This document shows positions 30,618-37,724 of a stretch of 47,256 bases of DNA, one piece after another. The notes under the pieces are model-generated. The model was not told the DNA's origin and made no database searches. It saw only the letters and a program-made list of their open reading frames with translations. The translations under genes were made by a program, and so were the position numbers. The first letter of the stretch is position 1, and the number at the start of each line of letters is the position of its first letter. This DNA is from Bacillota bacterium (GTDB taxonomy: Bacteria; Bacillota; Clostridia; Oscillospirales; Oscillospiraceae): NCBI GenBank assembly GCA_030529825.1, contig JAUMWD010000011.1:1-47256 (forward strand), read 5' to 3'.

Positions 30618-31922
30618 ATGTTAATGACTGATATAATCGAAAAAAAGCGTGACGGCTTAAAGCTCACCAACGATGAAATCAGCTTTGTGATTGACGGATA
30701 TACAAAAGGAGATATTCCCGACTATCAGATGTCTGCTCTGCTCATGGCAATCCTGCTTAAGGGCATGGACAGCGAGGAAATCCTTCAGCTTACCATGGCC
30801 ATGATGCACAGTGGCGAAACGCTGGATTTGTCACCAATAAACGGCATTAAGGCTGACAAGCATTCCACCGGCGGCGTCGGCGACAAGACCTCTCTGGTGC
30901 TTTGCCCCATGGTTGCCGCCCAGGGTGTAAAAATCGCAAAAATGTCCGGCCGCGGTCTCGGTCATACCGGCGGCACTATTGACAAGCTTGAAAGCTTTCC
31001 GGGCTTCAACACTGGCATTTCCGAGGAAACATTCTTTAAGAATGTAAATGACTTCGGCATTGCCATTGCAGGTCAGACAGCTGACCTTGACCCTGCTGAC
31101 AAGAAGATGTACGCATTGCGTGATGTGACGGGTACCGTGCCCAGCATCCCTCTTATTGTCAGCTCCATTATGTCAAAGAAGCTTGCCGCAGGCGCGGATG
31201 TCATTGTTCTGGATGTTAAGCAGGGCAGCGGCTCCTTCATGAAGACCGAGGCGCAGGCGAGAGAGCTTGCGGAAAACCTCACACGCGTGGGCAAGATGGC
31301 AGGCAAAAAAACCGTTGCCGTTATTACCGATATGGATGAGCCTTTGGGCAATGCCATCGGAAATGCCCTTGAGGTTAAGGAAGCCATTGAGGTTCTCAAG
31401 GGCGAAAAGCAGGGCGAGCTTCTTGAGCTGTGCCTCACCCTGGGCGCCTGCATTCTCACGGAGTCGGGAATTGCGGAAAACGATGCCGAGGCAAGGGAAA
31501 AGCTCCTTGCGGGCATTGCCGACGGCTCCGCGCTGGAAAAGCTTGCCCAGCTTGTTGAGGGGCAGGAGGGTGACCGCCGTGCGGTGTTTGATACCTCACT
31601 GCTGCCCATGGCTCCCGTGCAATATGAGGCAATCTGTGACTTCCGCGGTTATGTAAACCACATCTCCGCGGCGGATGTGGGCCTTGTATCCATGCATTTA
31701 GGAGGCGGAAGAGAAACAAAGGAGAGCGTTATTGACCTTTCCGTGGGCGTTGTGCTCAAGAAAAAGGTCGGTGATGCGGTAGCCGCAGGGGAGAGCCTTG
31801 CAACCATCCATGCCTCAAGCCTTGAAAAGGCGAAGGAAGCCGCCGATAAGCTGCTTGCCTGCTACACGATTGTACCCGAGCCCGTTGAAAAACCGAGGTT
31901 TATTAAAGGAATAGTTAGATAA
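30618..31922 (+). CDS. pdp: Pyrimidine-nucleoside phosphorylase
   Basis: Phosphorolyses thymidine, deoxyuridine and uridine to base plus (deoxy)ribose-1-phosphate in nucleoside salvage. 434 residues, as in Bacillus Pdp. Motifs: MLMTDIIEKKRDG, IPDYQMSALLMAI, the phosphate/nucleoside site KHSTGGVGDKTSL, the glycosyl-phosphorylase signature SGRGLGHTGGTIDKLES, and the C-terminal barrel-sandwich part (GVVLKKKVGDAV). GGGAGGT is one base from the ATG at 30612 but eight from ATG 30618, which also aligns with the family start. It is followed at 20 bases by a lipoprotein gene, so an operon is likely. Confidence 0.95.
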   Translation: MLMTDIIEKKRDGLKLTNDEISFVIDGYTKGDIPDYQMSALLMAILLKGMDSEEILQLTMAMMHSGETLDLSPINGIKADKHSTGGVGDKTSLVLCPMVAAQGVKIAKMSGRGLGHTGGTIDKLESFPGFNTGISEETFFKNVNDFGIAIAGQTADLDPADKKMYALRDVTGTVPSIPLIVSSIMSKKLAAGADVIVLDVKQGSGSFMKTEAQARELAENLTRVGKMAGKKTVAVITDMDEPLGNAIGNALEVKEAIEVLKGEKQGELLELCLTLGACILTESGIAENDAEAREKLLAGIADGSALEKLAQLVEGQEGDRRAVFDTSLLPMAPVQYEAICDFRGYVNHISAADVGLVSMHLGGGRETKESVIDLSVGVVLKKKVGDAVAAGESLATIHASSLEKAKEAADKLLACYTIVPEPVEKPRFIKGIVR

Positions 31923-31942
31923 ACGCCTTAAGCGAGAGATAT

Positions 31943-32680
31943 ATGAGAACACGAAAAATTGTATTCCTCACGGCGATGTGTTTGACGCTGCTGCTATTTT
32001 CAGCCTGCGGATTGTTTGAGGAGGAAGAGACTACAACTCCCGATTATACCTACACGCCAGCCATGGAGCAGATGGGTTCCGAGGATGAGTATGGCGGAGT
32101 TATACCCGATGAGCCCGAAACAGAGGGAACAAAGCTGGATGAGGATGAGTTAAACTCCCTGAACAAAATGCTTTTCGTCAACAGATACGGCGAAAACTGG
32201 TATTACAGAAGCGTTCCCGTGCTGTGGAGCTCAGAAAATCCCGCTGATATTGACCTTTATACGCTGTTCTATAACGGCTTTGTGGGTGAATGTGATAATC
32301 TGACCTATGATGAGATAGATTATCTTTCCATGCAGACAGGCTTGGAGGCTGATCAAATCAGAGAAATGGGACAGTTCCGTCTGCCTGAAAGTAAAATGGA
32401 TATGGTGCTTCGTGAGTATTACGGAATAACACTCACGGAGACCAATATGGTCGGACTTAATAAGTGCATATACCGGAGCGAGACAAATTGCTACTATGTT
32501 CTTCGCAATGACACAAGCTCTGTTAATATCGGCCTGCACAGCGCGTATGAACAGGCTGACGGCGGCTTTATCATTTATTACAGCGGCAATGAGAAGAATC
32601 CCGCACCCCAATATGTCATGTGCCTTGAGCCAAATGATTTCGGAAGCTATACCATAACGATGAATAAGCCCGTGGGCTGA
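31943..32680 (+). CDS. Lipoprotein, hypothetical (245 aa)
   Basis: Unrecognised exported protein with lipobox L18-F19-S20-A21-C22. An acidic, Thr/Glu-rich linker (~24-65) precedes a globular part with many Tyr residues (NRYGENWYYRSVPVLWSSENPADIDLYTLFYNGF is one such block in pieces), VLREYYGITLTETN and a C-terminal strand pair YVMCLEPNDFGSYTITMN. No enzyme motif is visible. It lies between pdp and the DUF4127 lipoprotein gene, 12 bases from the latter, so the two lipoproteins are probably co-expressed. Confidence 0.8.
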   Translation: MRTRKIVFLTAMCLTLLLFSACGLFEEEETTTPDYTYTPAMEQMGSEDEYGGVIPDEPETEGTKLDEDELNSLNKMLFVNRYGENWYYRSVPVLWSSENPADIDLYTLFYNGFVGECDNLTYDEIDYLSMQTGLEADQIREMGQFRLPESKMDMVLREYYGITLTETNMVGLNKCIYRSETNCYYVLRNDTSSVNIGLHSAYEQADGGFIIYYSGNEKNPAPQYVMCLEPNDFGSYTITMNKPVG

Positions 32681-32692
32681 TAAGGAGTTTTC

Positions 32693-34423
32693 ATGCGTAA
32701 ATTGCGCGGCGTTCTTTCTCTGCTGCTTGTGCTTCTTTTTGTGTGCTCCTGCGGAATTGAGAGCAGTGAGCCCGTTATAGAAACAGAGCCGGAGGAAAAC
32801 CTACCTAAAATTGCATATGTACCATTAGATGACCGCCCGAACAATGCCCGATGCATGGAGTATATGGCGCAATCCTTGGGCTATGAGCTGCTGATGCCCG
32901 ATGCTGACTTGTATGCCACAAGGCTTAATAATCAGCCCCTTAATGCCAACGGAAGCACCTGCGGAGACCGTGCCGCACTTTGTGAGTGGCTTGTGCGTCA
33001 GGAAGAGGAGGGCTGTGACAGGTATATAATCTTCGCAGACCAGCTCCTGTCGGGTGGACTTGTAAGCTCCCGTGATATGAGCGAAAATGAGCCCGTAACC
33101 CTGTCTGACGGAAGAGTAATGACGGAAACAGAGCTTCTTGACGGCATACTTGCGCTTTTGGGAAGTGACAGCAAAAACAAGGTGTTCCTGCTTGATACGG
33201 TAATGAGGCTTGCACCAACTGTGGGCTATGATAAGTGGACTATGGAGGACTATACCAATGTCCGCGCATGGGCCTGCGTGCCGCGAGCAGAGTGCGAAAT
33301 GACACCGGAGGCAATAGCCGCAGGCTACTGCACCGACGCAAAGGGTGAGTATATATCCCCCGAAGACTACGGAGTTTCGGAGGAAACGCTTTCAAAGTAC
33401 CTTCAGTCCCGTGAACGCAAGCTGCAGCTCAGCAGCTATATGCTGGAGTCCCTTGAGGGAGATGTTTTTCGTGTGCTCATGGGCATCGATGACTCCTCCG
33501 AGGAAAGCTGCATCCAGAAAAACGAAATAGAGTATTTTGAGAGCCGATTGGGTGAAAACGATGCCCTGCTTTCCGGCGTTGACGATATGGCATACAAGGC
33601 GCTGGCCAAAATGTATCTTGAGGATATCGCTTGGCAGGGAAGTGAAGCACAGCTTTGCTTCTTCGGAGACAATGAGGACAGACCGGCCTCCGCCTACGAT
33701 TTTCGGGCGCTGAATGAGATATTGGCCGACCATTTTGAATACTTCGGCCTGAAAGAGACCGAAGATGCGGAGCTGATTTTTGCCGTACTCACCGCACCGA
33801 GAGATGAAGGAAAAAAATCAGAGTATCTTGACGCTTGCTTCGATGCAATCGAGGATGCCTTTGAGGACAATAAGGCGGTTGTGCTCATGGATGCCTCCAA
33901 CGGCGCCTACGGTGAAGAATTGAGAGACAGGCTCATAGAGGATACGGAGCTTGGAAAGCTCGTTTCCTATGCGGGTACCCTTGACCTTGCAAACCTGACC
34001 GGTGTTGCCTTGAGCCACGGCGTTTCCCGTTATGCTCTTCTGAAAAACGGCGGCGATACAGAATATACCCAGCGCGGATATGAGCGCTGCATGGCGGATG
34101 TGCTTGTTAAGGATTTGTGCTACCGCACCGTCATTAGGGCGGAAACAGCGCAATATGTGCGCGATATGGGCGGCAATCCGGACAATTTCTATGACCCCGA
34201 AATTGATGAAAATGCGGTACTTGATTTTACGGTACAGCGCATGGAGGAGCTTGCACCCGAGGTTTTGGACAATCTGCGGAGCAGTAATTTCATTTGCTCC
34301 CTTGCACCATATACCGAGGCAGGCTGGGGTGGAATAGAGCTTACGGATTATTGCTTTAACTGGCACAGAACATTCGAGTTTGATTTTAATGTTTATGTGG
34401 GTAACGCAACAGACCTGCATTGA
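32693..34423 (+). CDS. DUF4127 family lipoprotein
   Basis: 576-residue lipoprotein (lipobox ending at C20) of the DUF4127 family. The family start is clear: KIAYVPLDDRPNN at ~39-51, followed by DADLYATRLNNQPLNANG, YIIFADQLLSGGLVSSRD, LLDTVMRLAPTVGY and near the end LDLANLTGVALSHGVSRYAL. The 'PLDDRP' and acidic motifs suggest an alpha/beta enzyme-like domain, but no activity is proven to my knowledge. It is joined with the upstream lipoprotein and pdp on one strand without a visible terminator between them. Confidence 0.9.
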   Translation: MRKLRGVLSLLLVLLFVCSCGIESSEPVIETEPEENLPKIAYVPLDDRPNNARCMEYMAQSLGYELLMPDADLYATRLNNQPLNANGSTCGDRAALCEWLVRQEEEGCDRYIIFADQLLSGGLVSSRDMSENEPVTLSDGRVMTETELLDGILALLGSDSKNKVFLLDTVMRLAPTVGYDKWTMEDYTNVRAWACVPRAECEMTPEAIAAGYCTDAKGEYISPEDYGVSEETLSKYLQSRERKLQLSSYMLESLEGDVFRVLMGIDDSSEESCIQKNEIEYFESRLGENDALLSGVDDMAYKALAKMYLEDIAWQGSEAQLCFFGDNEDRPASAYDFRALNEILADHFEYFGLKETEDAELIFAVLTAPRDEGKKSEYLDACFDAIEDAFEDNKAVVLMDASNGAYGEELRDRLIEDTELGKLVSYAGTLDLANLTGVALSHGVSRYALLKNGGDTEYTQRGYERCMADVLVKDLCYRTVIRAETAQYVRDMGGNPDNFYDPEIDENAVLDFTVQRMEELAPEVLDNLRSSNFICSLAPYTEAGWGGIELTDYCFNWHRTFEFDFNVYVGNATDLH

Positions 34424-34446
34424 ATAAAAAACAGGAGGATATCAAA

Positions 34447-34839
34447 ATGCAGAGAATTTATGAATTTCTTAAGGCCGCAGGTACCTATTACCTTGCAACC
34501 ATGGACGGCGACCAGCCCAGAGTGCGCCCCTTCGGCACAGTGGACATTTTTAACGGAAAGCTGGGCATCCAGACCGGCATGAAGAAGGAGCTTTTCAAGC
34601 AGATTGAGAAAAACCCCAAGGTTGAAATCTGCGCCATGAACGAGGGTAAGTGGATTCGTGTTGAGGGCGAAATGTATGCCGACGACAGCGTTGAAGCCGC
34701 AGAGCATATGCTCGAATCCTATCCTCAGCTCCGCGGCATGTACACCCCCGGTGACGGCAACTGCGTTGTGCTTTACTTCAAGTCCGGCAAGGCAACCATC
34801 TGCTCCTTCACCGAGGCACCCGTTGTAATTGAATTCTGA
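34447..34839 (+). CDS. Pyridoxamine 5'-phosphate oxidase-like flavoprotein
   Basis: 130-residue FMN-binding split-barrel protein of the PPOX superfamily. Core blocks: FLKAAGTYYLATMDGDQPRVRPFG, KLGIQTGMKKELFKQIEKNPKVEICAMN, and WIRVEGEMYADDSVEAAEHML. Such small proteins include NimA-type nitroreductases and F420/FMN reductases; the true substrate cannot be told. AGGAGG at 34434-34439 fits ATG 34447; the frame-opening ATG at 34420 overlaps the DUF4127 stop codon. Its own stop overlaps the ATG of the next gene (TGATG), so translation is coupled with the deformylase-like gene. Confidence 0.9.
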   Translation: MQRIYEFLKAAGTYYLATMDGDQPRVRPFGTVDIFNGKLGIQTGMKKELFKQIEKNPKVEICAMNEGKWIRVEGEMYADDSVEAAEHMLESYPQLRGMYTPGDGNCVVLYFKSGKATICSFTEAPVVIEF

Positions 34840-35252
34840 TGATAAGACCTATTATGAGGGACATTGTGTTCCTCTCAAAAAAATCCCTGCCTGCCACCAA
34901 GGCGGATTTGCAGGTTTGCCGTGATTTGATTGACACCCTGAAGGCTCATGAAAACGAGTGCGTGGGCATGGCGGCAAATATGATCGGCGTTTCAAAGCGC
35001 ATTATCATTGTGCATACGCCCCTTGCGCCCATTGTCATGCTCAATCCCGTAATCACTGCCCATTCGAAGGAAAGCTACGAAGCTCGCGAGGGCTGTCTTT
35101 CACTTCTGGGACAGCGCCCCGCAAAGCGTTGGGAAAGCGTTACCGTGGAGTATGAGGACATGAGCTTCAATAAGCGCAGCGGAACTTATTCCGGCTTCAC
35201 CGCACAGATAATCCAGCACGAAATGGACCATTTAAACGGCAAAATAATATGA
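34839..35252 (+). CDS. Peptide deformylase-like protein, motif I Gln replaced
   Basis: 137-residue member of the peptide deformylase family, which removes the N-formyl group from new proteins using a Cys/His/His metal. Motif II (E84-G-C86-L-S) and motif III (H127-E-M-D-H131) supply all three metal ligands and the catalytic Glu128. Motif I, usually G-x-G-L-A-A-x-Q, reads G43-M-A-A-N-M48, so the Gln that stabilises the oxyanion is Met. It is shorter than the typical 150-190 residues. It may be a specialised or weakened paralogue, with the housekeeping def elsewhere (inference). Start codon overlaps the upstream PPOX stop. Confidence 0.88.
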   Translation: MIRPIMRDIVFLSKKSLPATKADLQVCRDLIDTLKAHENECVGMAANMIGVSKRIIIVHTPLAPIVMLNPVITAHSKESYEAREGCLSLLGQRPAKRWESVTVEYEDMSFNKRSGTYSGFTAQIIQHEMDHLNGKII

Positions 35253-35290
35253 AAACACAGCCCTTGCTATCGGCAAGGGCTGTGTTTTGA
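35252..35290. terminator. Terminator between converging deformylase and lipoprotein genes
   Basis: A 16-bp perfect stem AAAACACAGCCCTTGC / GCAAGGGCTGTGTTTT begins at the last base of the stop codon. Confidence 0.9.
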
Positions 35291-35293
35291 TTT

Positions 35294-35734
35294 TTATTTA
35301 TTTACCTCGCATTCTGATAGCGGAACAAGCTCAATAGACCATTCGCAAGTTGATTTGATTTCAAATGTGTATGCGCTGAATGATGGGTCAATGACAACTC
35401 CGTCATATTCATCTGTTGTGCTAACGAGTAATTCAACATAGTTTCCTTGCCTATCGTATGCCGTAACGCTGAAATACTTGCTTGCGGAATTGCCTGTTAT
35501 GTGGAAAACATACCCGTCAATATCGTCTATTGTGATAACATCATCGCCATAACCGCTAAACACGGTGGGCGTAGGCGGAGGAGTGGGAATGGACGTAGGC
35601 GTTGGATCCGCTTTGCCTGTTATTTCATCAAGCTTGCTAAAATCAATCTGCGTATTGTCTGTTTTGGCGTCACCGCAAGCGGATACCGCAAATATGCAAA
35701 GTATAACCAACAATACAGAAACAAATTTTTTCAC
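35294..35734 (-). CDS. Small lipoprotein with proline-rich linker
   Basis: 146 residues. Lipoprotein signal with Cys20 (VSAC), a Pro/Thr-rich spacer at ~43-58 (PTPTSIPTPPPTPT), then a beta-rich domain (DDVITIDDIDGYVFHITGNSASKYFSVTAYD, YVELLVSTTDEYDG, CEWSIELVPL in pieces). The last domain resembles small surface-exposed beta-sandwich domains; I cannot name the family. The start is GTG, with AAAGGAG seven bases upstream. It is monocistronic and lies at the edge of an AT-richer patch. Confidence 0.8.
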   Translation of the reverse strand: MKKFVSVLLVILCIFAVSACGDAKTDNTQIDFSKLDEITGKADPTPTSIPTPPPTPTVFSGYGDDVITIDDIDGYVFHITGNSASKYFSVTAYDRQGNYVELLVSTTDEYDGVVIDPSFSAYTFEIKSTCEWSIELVPLSECEVNK

Positions 35735-35917
35735 AGCAATTCTCCTTTATTCATACACATAAATGCACAAGTGAAGAAAAAGTGGCAATCAAAACCTTTA
35801 AACATATATTACCATATAACCAATATGCAGGTAAAGCGTAAATAATATAGTAATATAAAAAAGTTGGTACAATTAGTGCCGCAAAGCATTGAAAATACTA
35901 ACTGTTTGTATTTTTAT

Positions 35918-35950
35918 GCGCACGAAGCGACCTGCGGTCACTTCGTGCGC
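35918..35950. repeat. Long GC-rich hairpin
   Basis: GCGCACGAAG and CTTCGTGCGC pair perfectly, with an inner GACC/GGTC pair and loop TGC; only one C-A mismatch separates the two stems. It has no T run, and it starts six bases before the 62-bp repeat. It may be part of a larger repeat or a terminator for the lipoprotein gene to its right. Confidence 0.85.
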
Positions 35951-35956
35951 GTAATG

Positions 35957-36018
35957 TCCCCACTCGCTCGCCGATGCAGGCATCGGCAACCGCTCGGGGA
36001 TGACACAAAGGTCGTGGG
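35957..36018 (+). repeat. 62-bp direct repeat, copy 1
   Basis: Starts TCCCCACTCGCTCGCC and ends AAGGTCGTGGG. 59 of 62 bases match copy 2 at 37396-37457 in the same orientation. It contains the hairpin core CCGATG-CAGG-CATCGG. Weaker similarity continues ~25 bases to the right (AATAGCA in both). Its right end has an 11-base match to tRNA-Arg. Confidence 0.9.
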
Positions 36019-36065
36019 GTGGGTATTGTGTTCAATAGCAGGAAATGGGATGAAGAAAAGTGTTG

Positions 36066-37145
36066 TTAACGAATGAACTCGTTTGAGTGAATATCGCTGT
36101 TTGGCGCTGCACTGTCTTCTCCGTATCCACAAACAATTCCCCAGAGAAATGATTCAGAAGATCCAAATGCATAAGTGCCTTTTTTGTTTCCGTACCATGT
36201 GTCGATACTAAGGGTGCTGTTTGTGATATGGGTCCATTCCTGAGTTTCGTGATCCAAAACATTTAAATTTGCGTATTGAAAGGATCTGACATCTGAACAA
36301 TATAAATAATCATAATTTTCCATGAACTGGCTTATTCCACCTGTGAAATATGAATCGCTCAATTTTGTATCATAGCAACATATTTTGTCTAACAATCCAC
36401 TTTCTAAATCCATTATCCACATCTCCACAAACGTGTGTCCGGATTGTTCATCTTCAAAACAGTGTAAATATAGGCGGTACCACTTACTTTCTTTCCAATT
36501 ATAATCAGTAATATAATTAGCACCGGAGCCTTCATTATCAAATAAACCGTTTCCGTCTTTTGTGGGGTATTCCAAAGATGCTGTAATAACTGTATTCCCA
36601 CATTCTATATCCCAAAATGACATAATAGCTTTAAGACCATTATTTGTATTTTGCAGGCCACAGTAAGCGCTGCCACCCGTAGCAGATGGATAGCTTTTTT
36701 GCAATGATGTTAAATCCATTTCCCAGTTGCACAAAGCCCAATAGGTGCCTCTTGCAACATGGTCTGACTTAAAATCAATAATAAAGCCATCAAATTTCCC
36801 ACTTGTATTAGAAAGATCCGGGTCTGAATAGATATTATGGGCCATGTACATGTTTGGGTTATTTTCACTTTTGCCATCGTTGCTAAAATCAAATACCGTA
36901 GAATAGTCAAAGGTGCCATATGCAGTTGTATTGGTACCGAAAGAAAGCATTATGTCTTTGACTAATTTTTTTTCAGCCTCATACGATTTCTCGTCAATAA
37001 TGCTGTTTTCGTCTGCTATAGTATTATTTGGTTCCTCAATGCCTTCTGAATTTGAATGTGTTCCTGTTTCCAAATCATTCTGACTGCATGAGCATAGAAT
37101 AATTGTTATTGCAATTATCAATATGGTTAAATTTGTCCTCTTCAT
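36066..37145 (-). CDS. Lipoprotein with DUF3472-like domain
   Basis: 359 residues; lipobox ends at Cys20 (ILCSC). A Glu/Asn-rich linker (~22-60) precedes a beta-rich domain that resembles DUF3472/concanavalin-like folds: AHNIYSDPDLSNTSGKFDGF, GTYWALCNWEMDL, GSAYCGLQNTNNGLKAIMSFWDI, YNWKESKWYRLYLHC, FVEMWIMDLES. The family call is tentative; carbohydrate binding would be a guess. Codon use is visibly richer in A/T than in neighbouring genes. The gene is flanked by two 62-bp direct repeats, suggesting acquisition as a cassette. ATG has AAGGGA nine bases upstream. Confidence 0.8.
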   Translation of the reverse strand: MKRTNLTILIIAITIILCSCSQNDLETGTHSNSEGIEEPNNTIADENSIIDEKSYEAEKKLVKDIMLSFGTNTTAYGTFDYSTVFDFSNDGKSENNPNMYMAHNIYSDPDLSNTSGKFDGFIIDFKSDHVARGTYWALCNWEMDLTSLQKSYPSATGGSAYCGLQNTNNGLKAIMSFWDIECGNTVITASLEYPTKDGNGLFDNEGSGANYITDYNWKESKWYRLYLHCFEDEQSGHTFVEMWIMDLESGLLDKICCYDTKLSDSYFTGGISQFMENYDYLYCSDVRSFQYANLNVLDHETQEWTHITNSTLSIDTWYGNKKGTYAFGSSESFLWGIVCGYGEDSAAPNSDIHSNEFIR

Positions 37146-37395
37146 TGTACTCGATCCCTTGAATGTCAGGAAGATTTTACATAAATATAATTAATCTACA
37201 TTGCGCACCTAATAATACGATAATCGCCGCAAATTTTCAACTGTCATTGGTATAATTCTTAAATTTACGAAACAATATTTTGCTGTTTCGGGTTAGAAGA
37301 TGAAAAATTGGACAGTTAGCGGTATTGGATAAGCATTTATAAAAGGAAAACAACTGAAAGGCTCGATTATCAAAAAACACCGATAAATTGATCCA
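37146..37395. other. AT-rich upstream region of the flanked lipoprotein
   Basis: About 250 bases, probably holding the promoter of the leftward lipoprotein gene, which I could not define. CGAAACA/TGTTTCG (about 37268-37290) forms a small hairpin. TGGTATAAT near 37246 is a plus-strand extended -10 without a clear -35 or a gene. Otherwise nothing identified. Confidence 0.5.
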
Positions 37396-37457
37396 TCCCC
37401 ACTCGCTCGCCGATGTAGGCATCGGCAACCGCTCGGGGATGACATGAAGGTCGTGGG
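37396..37457 (+). repeat. 62-bp direct repeat, copy 2, with tRNA-Arg fragment
   Basis: Same orientation as copy 1, three mismatches. At its right end TGAAGGTCGTGGGTTC (37445-37460) equals 16 bases of tRNA-Arg (anticodon-stem end to T loop), in inverted orientation relative to the tRNA gene 75 bases away (37534-37549). Confidence 0.9.
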
Positions 37458-37479
37458 TTCTGCACCATGTGAGAATAGC

Positions 37480-37514
37480 ATAAAAGAGAACAGCCGATGG
37501 CCGTCCTCTTTTAT
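37480..37514 (-). terminator. Terminator of tRNA-Arg
   Basis: ATAAAAGAG pairs with CTCTTTTAT, with an inner stem CAGCC/GGCCG-type around GAT. On the minus strand it starts right at the encoded CCA end and runs into T-rich sequence. Confidence 0.85.
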
Positions 37515-37590
37515 GGTACGCCCGACGGGATTCGAACCCACGACCTTCAGAGTCGGAGTCTGACACTCTATCCAACTGAGCTACGGGCGC
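37514..37590 (-). tRNA. tRNA-Arg (anticodon CCG)
   Basis: Cloverleaf read on the minus strand: acceptor GCGCCCG / CGGGCGT, D arm GCTC-AGTTGGATA-GAGT, anticodon stem TCAGA / TCTGA with loop CTCCGAC giving anticodon CCG, variable loop AGGTC, T arm GTGGG-TTCGAAT-CCCGT, discriminator A and an encoded CCA (37516-37514). It decodes CGG. It stands alone with its own terminator. Confidence 0.95.
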
Positions 37591-37663
37591 ATTTACTCAT
37601 GCATTATAACAAAACTGTTTGCCAAAGTAAAGCGAAATCGTTAATAAACACTTCCGCAGTATG

Positions 37664-37692
37664 TTGAAATAGCTGCGGCAATATGGTAAAAT
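37664..37692 (+). promoter_or_regulatory. Promoter of the M20 peptidase-transporter operon
   Basis: TTGAAA (37664-37669), 17-base spacer ending in TGG, TAAAAT (37687-37692). Its position shows that the ATG at 37683 inside it is not the start codon. Confidence 0.8.
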
Positions 37693-37724
37693 TTAAGGAC
37701 ATTGTTGAAAGGCGACGAAAACAT

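Larger units (their letters stand above)
35735..36065. other. AT-rich intergenic region with hairpin and repeat copy 1
   Basis: 331 bases between two leftward lipoprotein genes. The left 180 bases are very AT-rich and should hold the promoter of the 35294-35734 gene. A long hairpin (35918-35950) and the first copy of a 62-bp repeat (35957-36018) follow. No ORF with a ribosome-binding site was found; the frames through the repeat code for low-complexity shadow peptides. Confidence 0.7.

Noticed and set aside
35294-37145. Genomic island with mobile genes
   Set aside because: The patch is AT-richer and carries repeats, but there is no transposase, integrase or phage gene, so only a possible one-gene cassette is claimed.
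35957-37457. CRISPR array
   Set aside because: The repeat occurs only twice, with 1.4 kb between copies, and no cas genes are present.
37445-37549. Possible attachment-site pair at tRNA-Arg
   Set aside because: The 16-base tRNA match is inverted relative to the tRNA gene; integrase attachment sites are direct repeats, and no integrase is nearby.
37237-37575. Open frame covering repeat copy 2 and part of tRNA-Arg
   Set aside because: The frame runs through the tRNA gene (the RGFESRRAY peptide is translated tRNA sequence) and the repeat; it has no ribosome-binding site.
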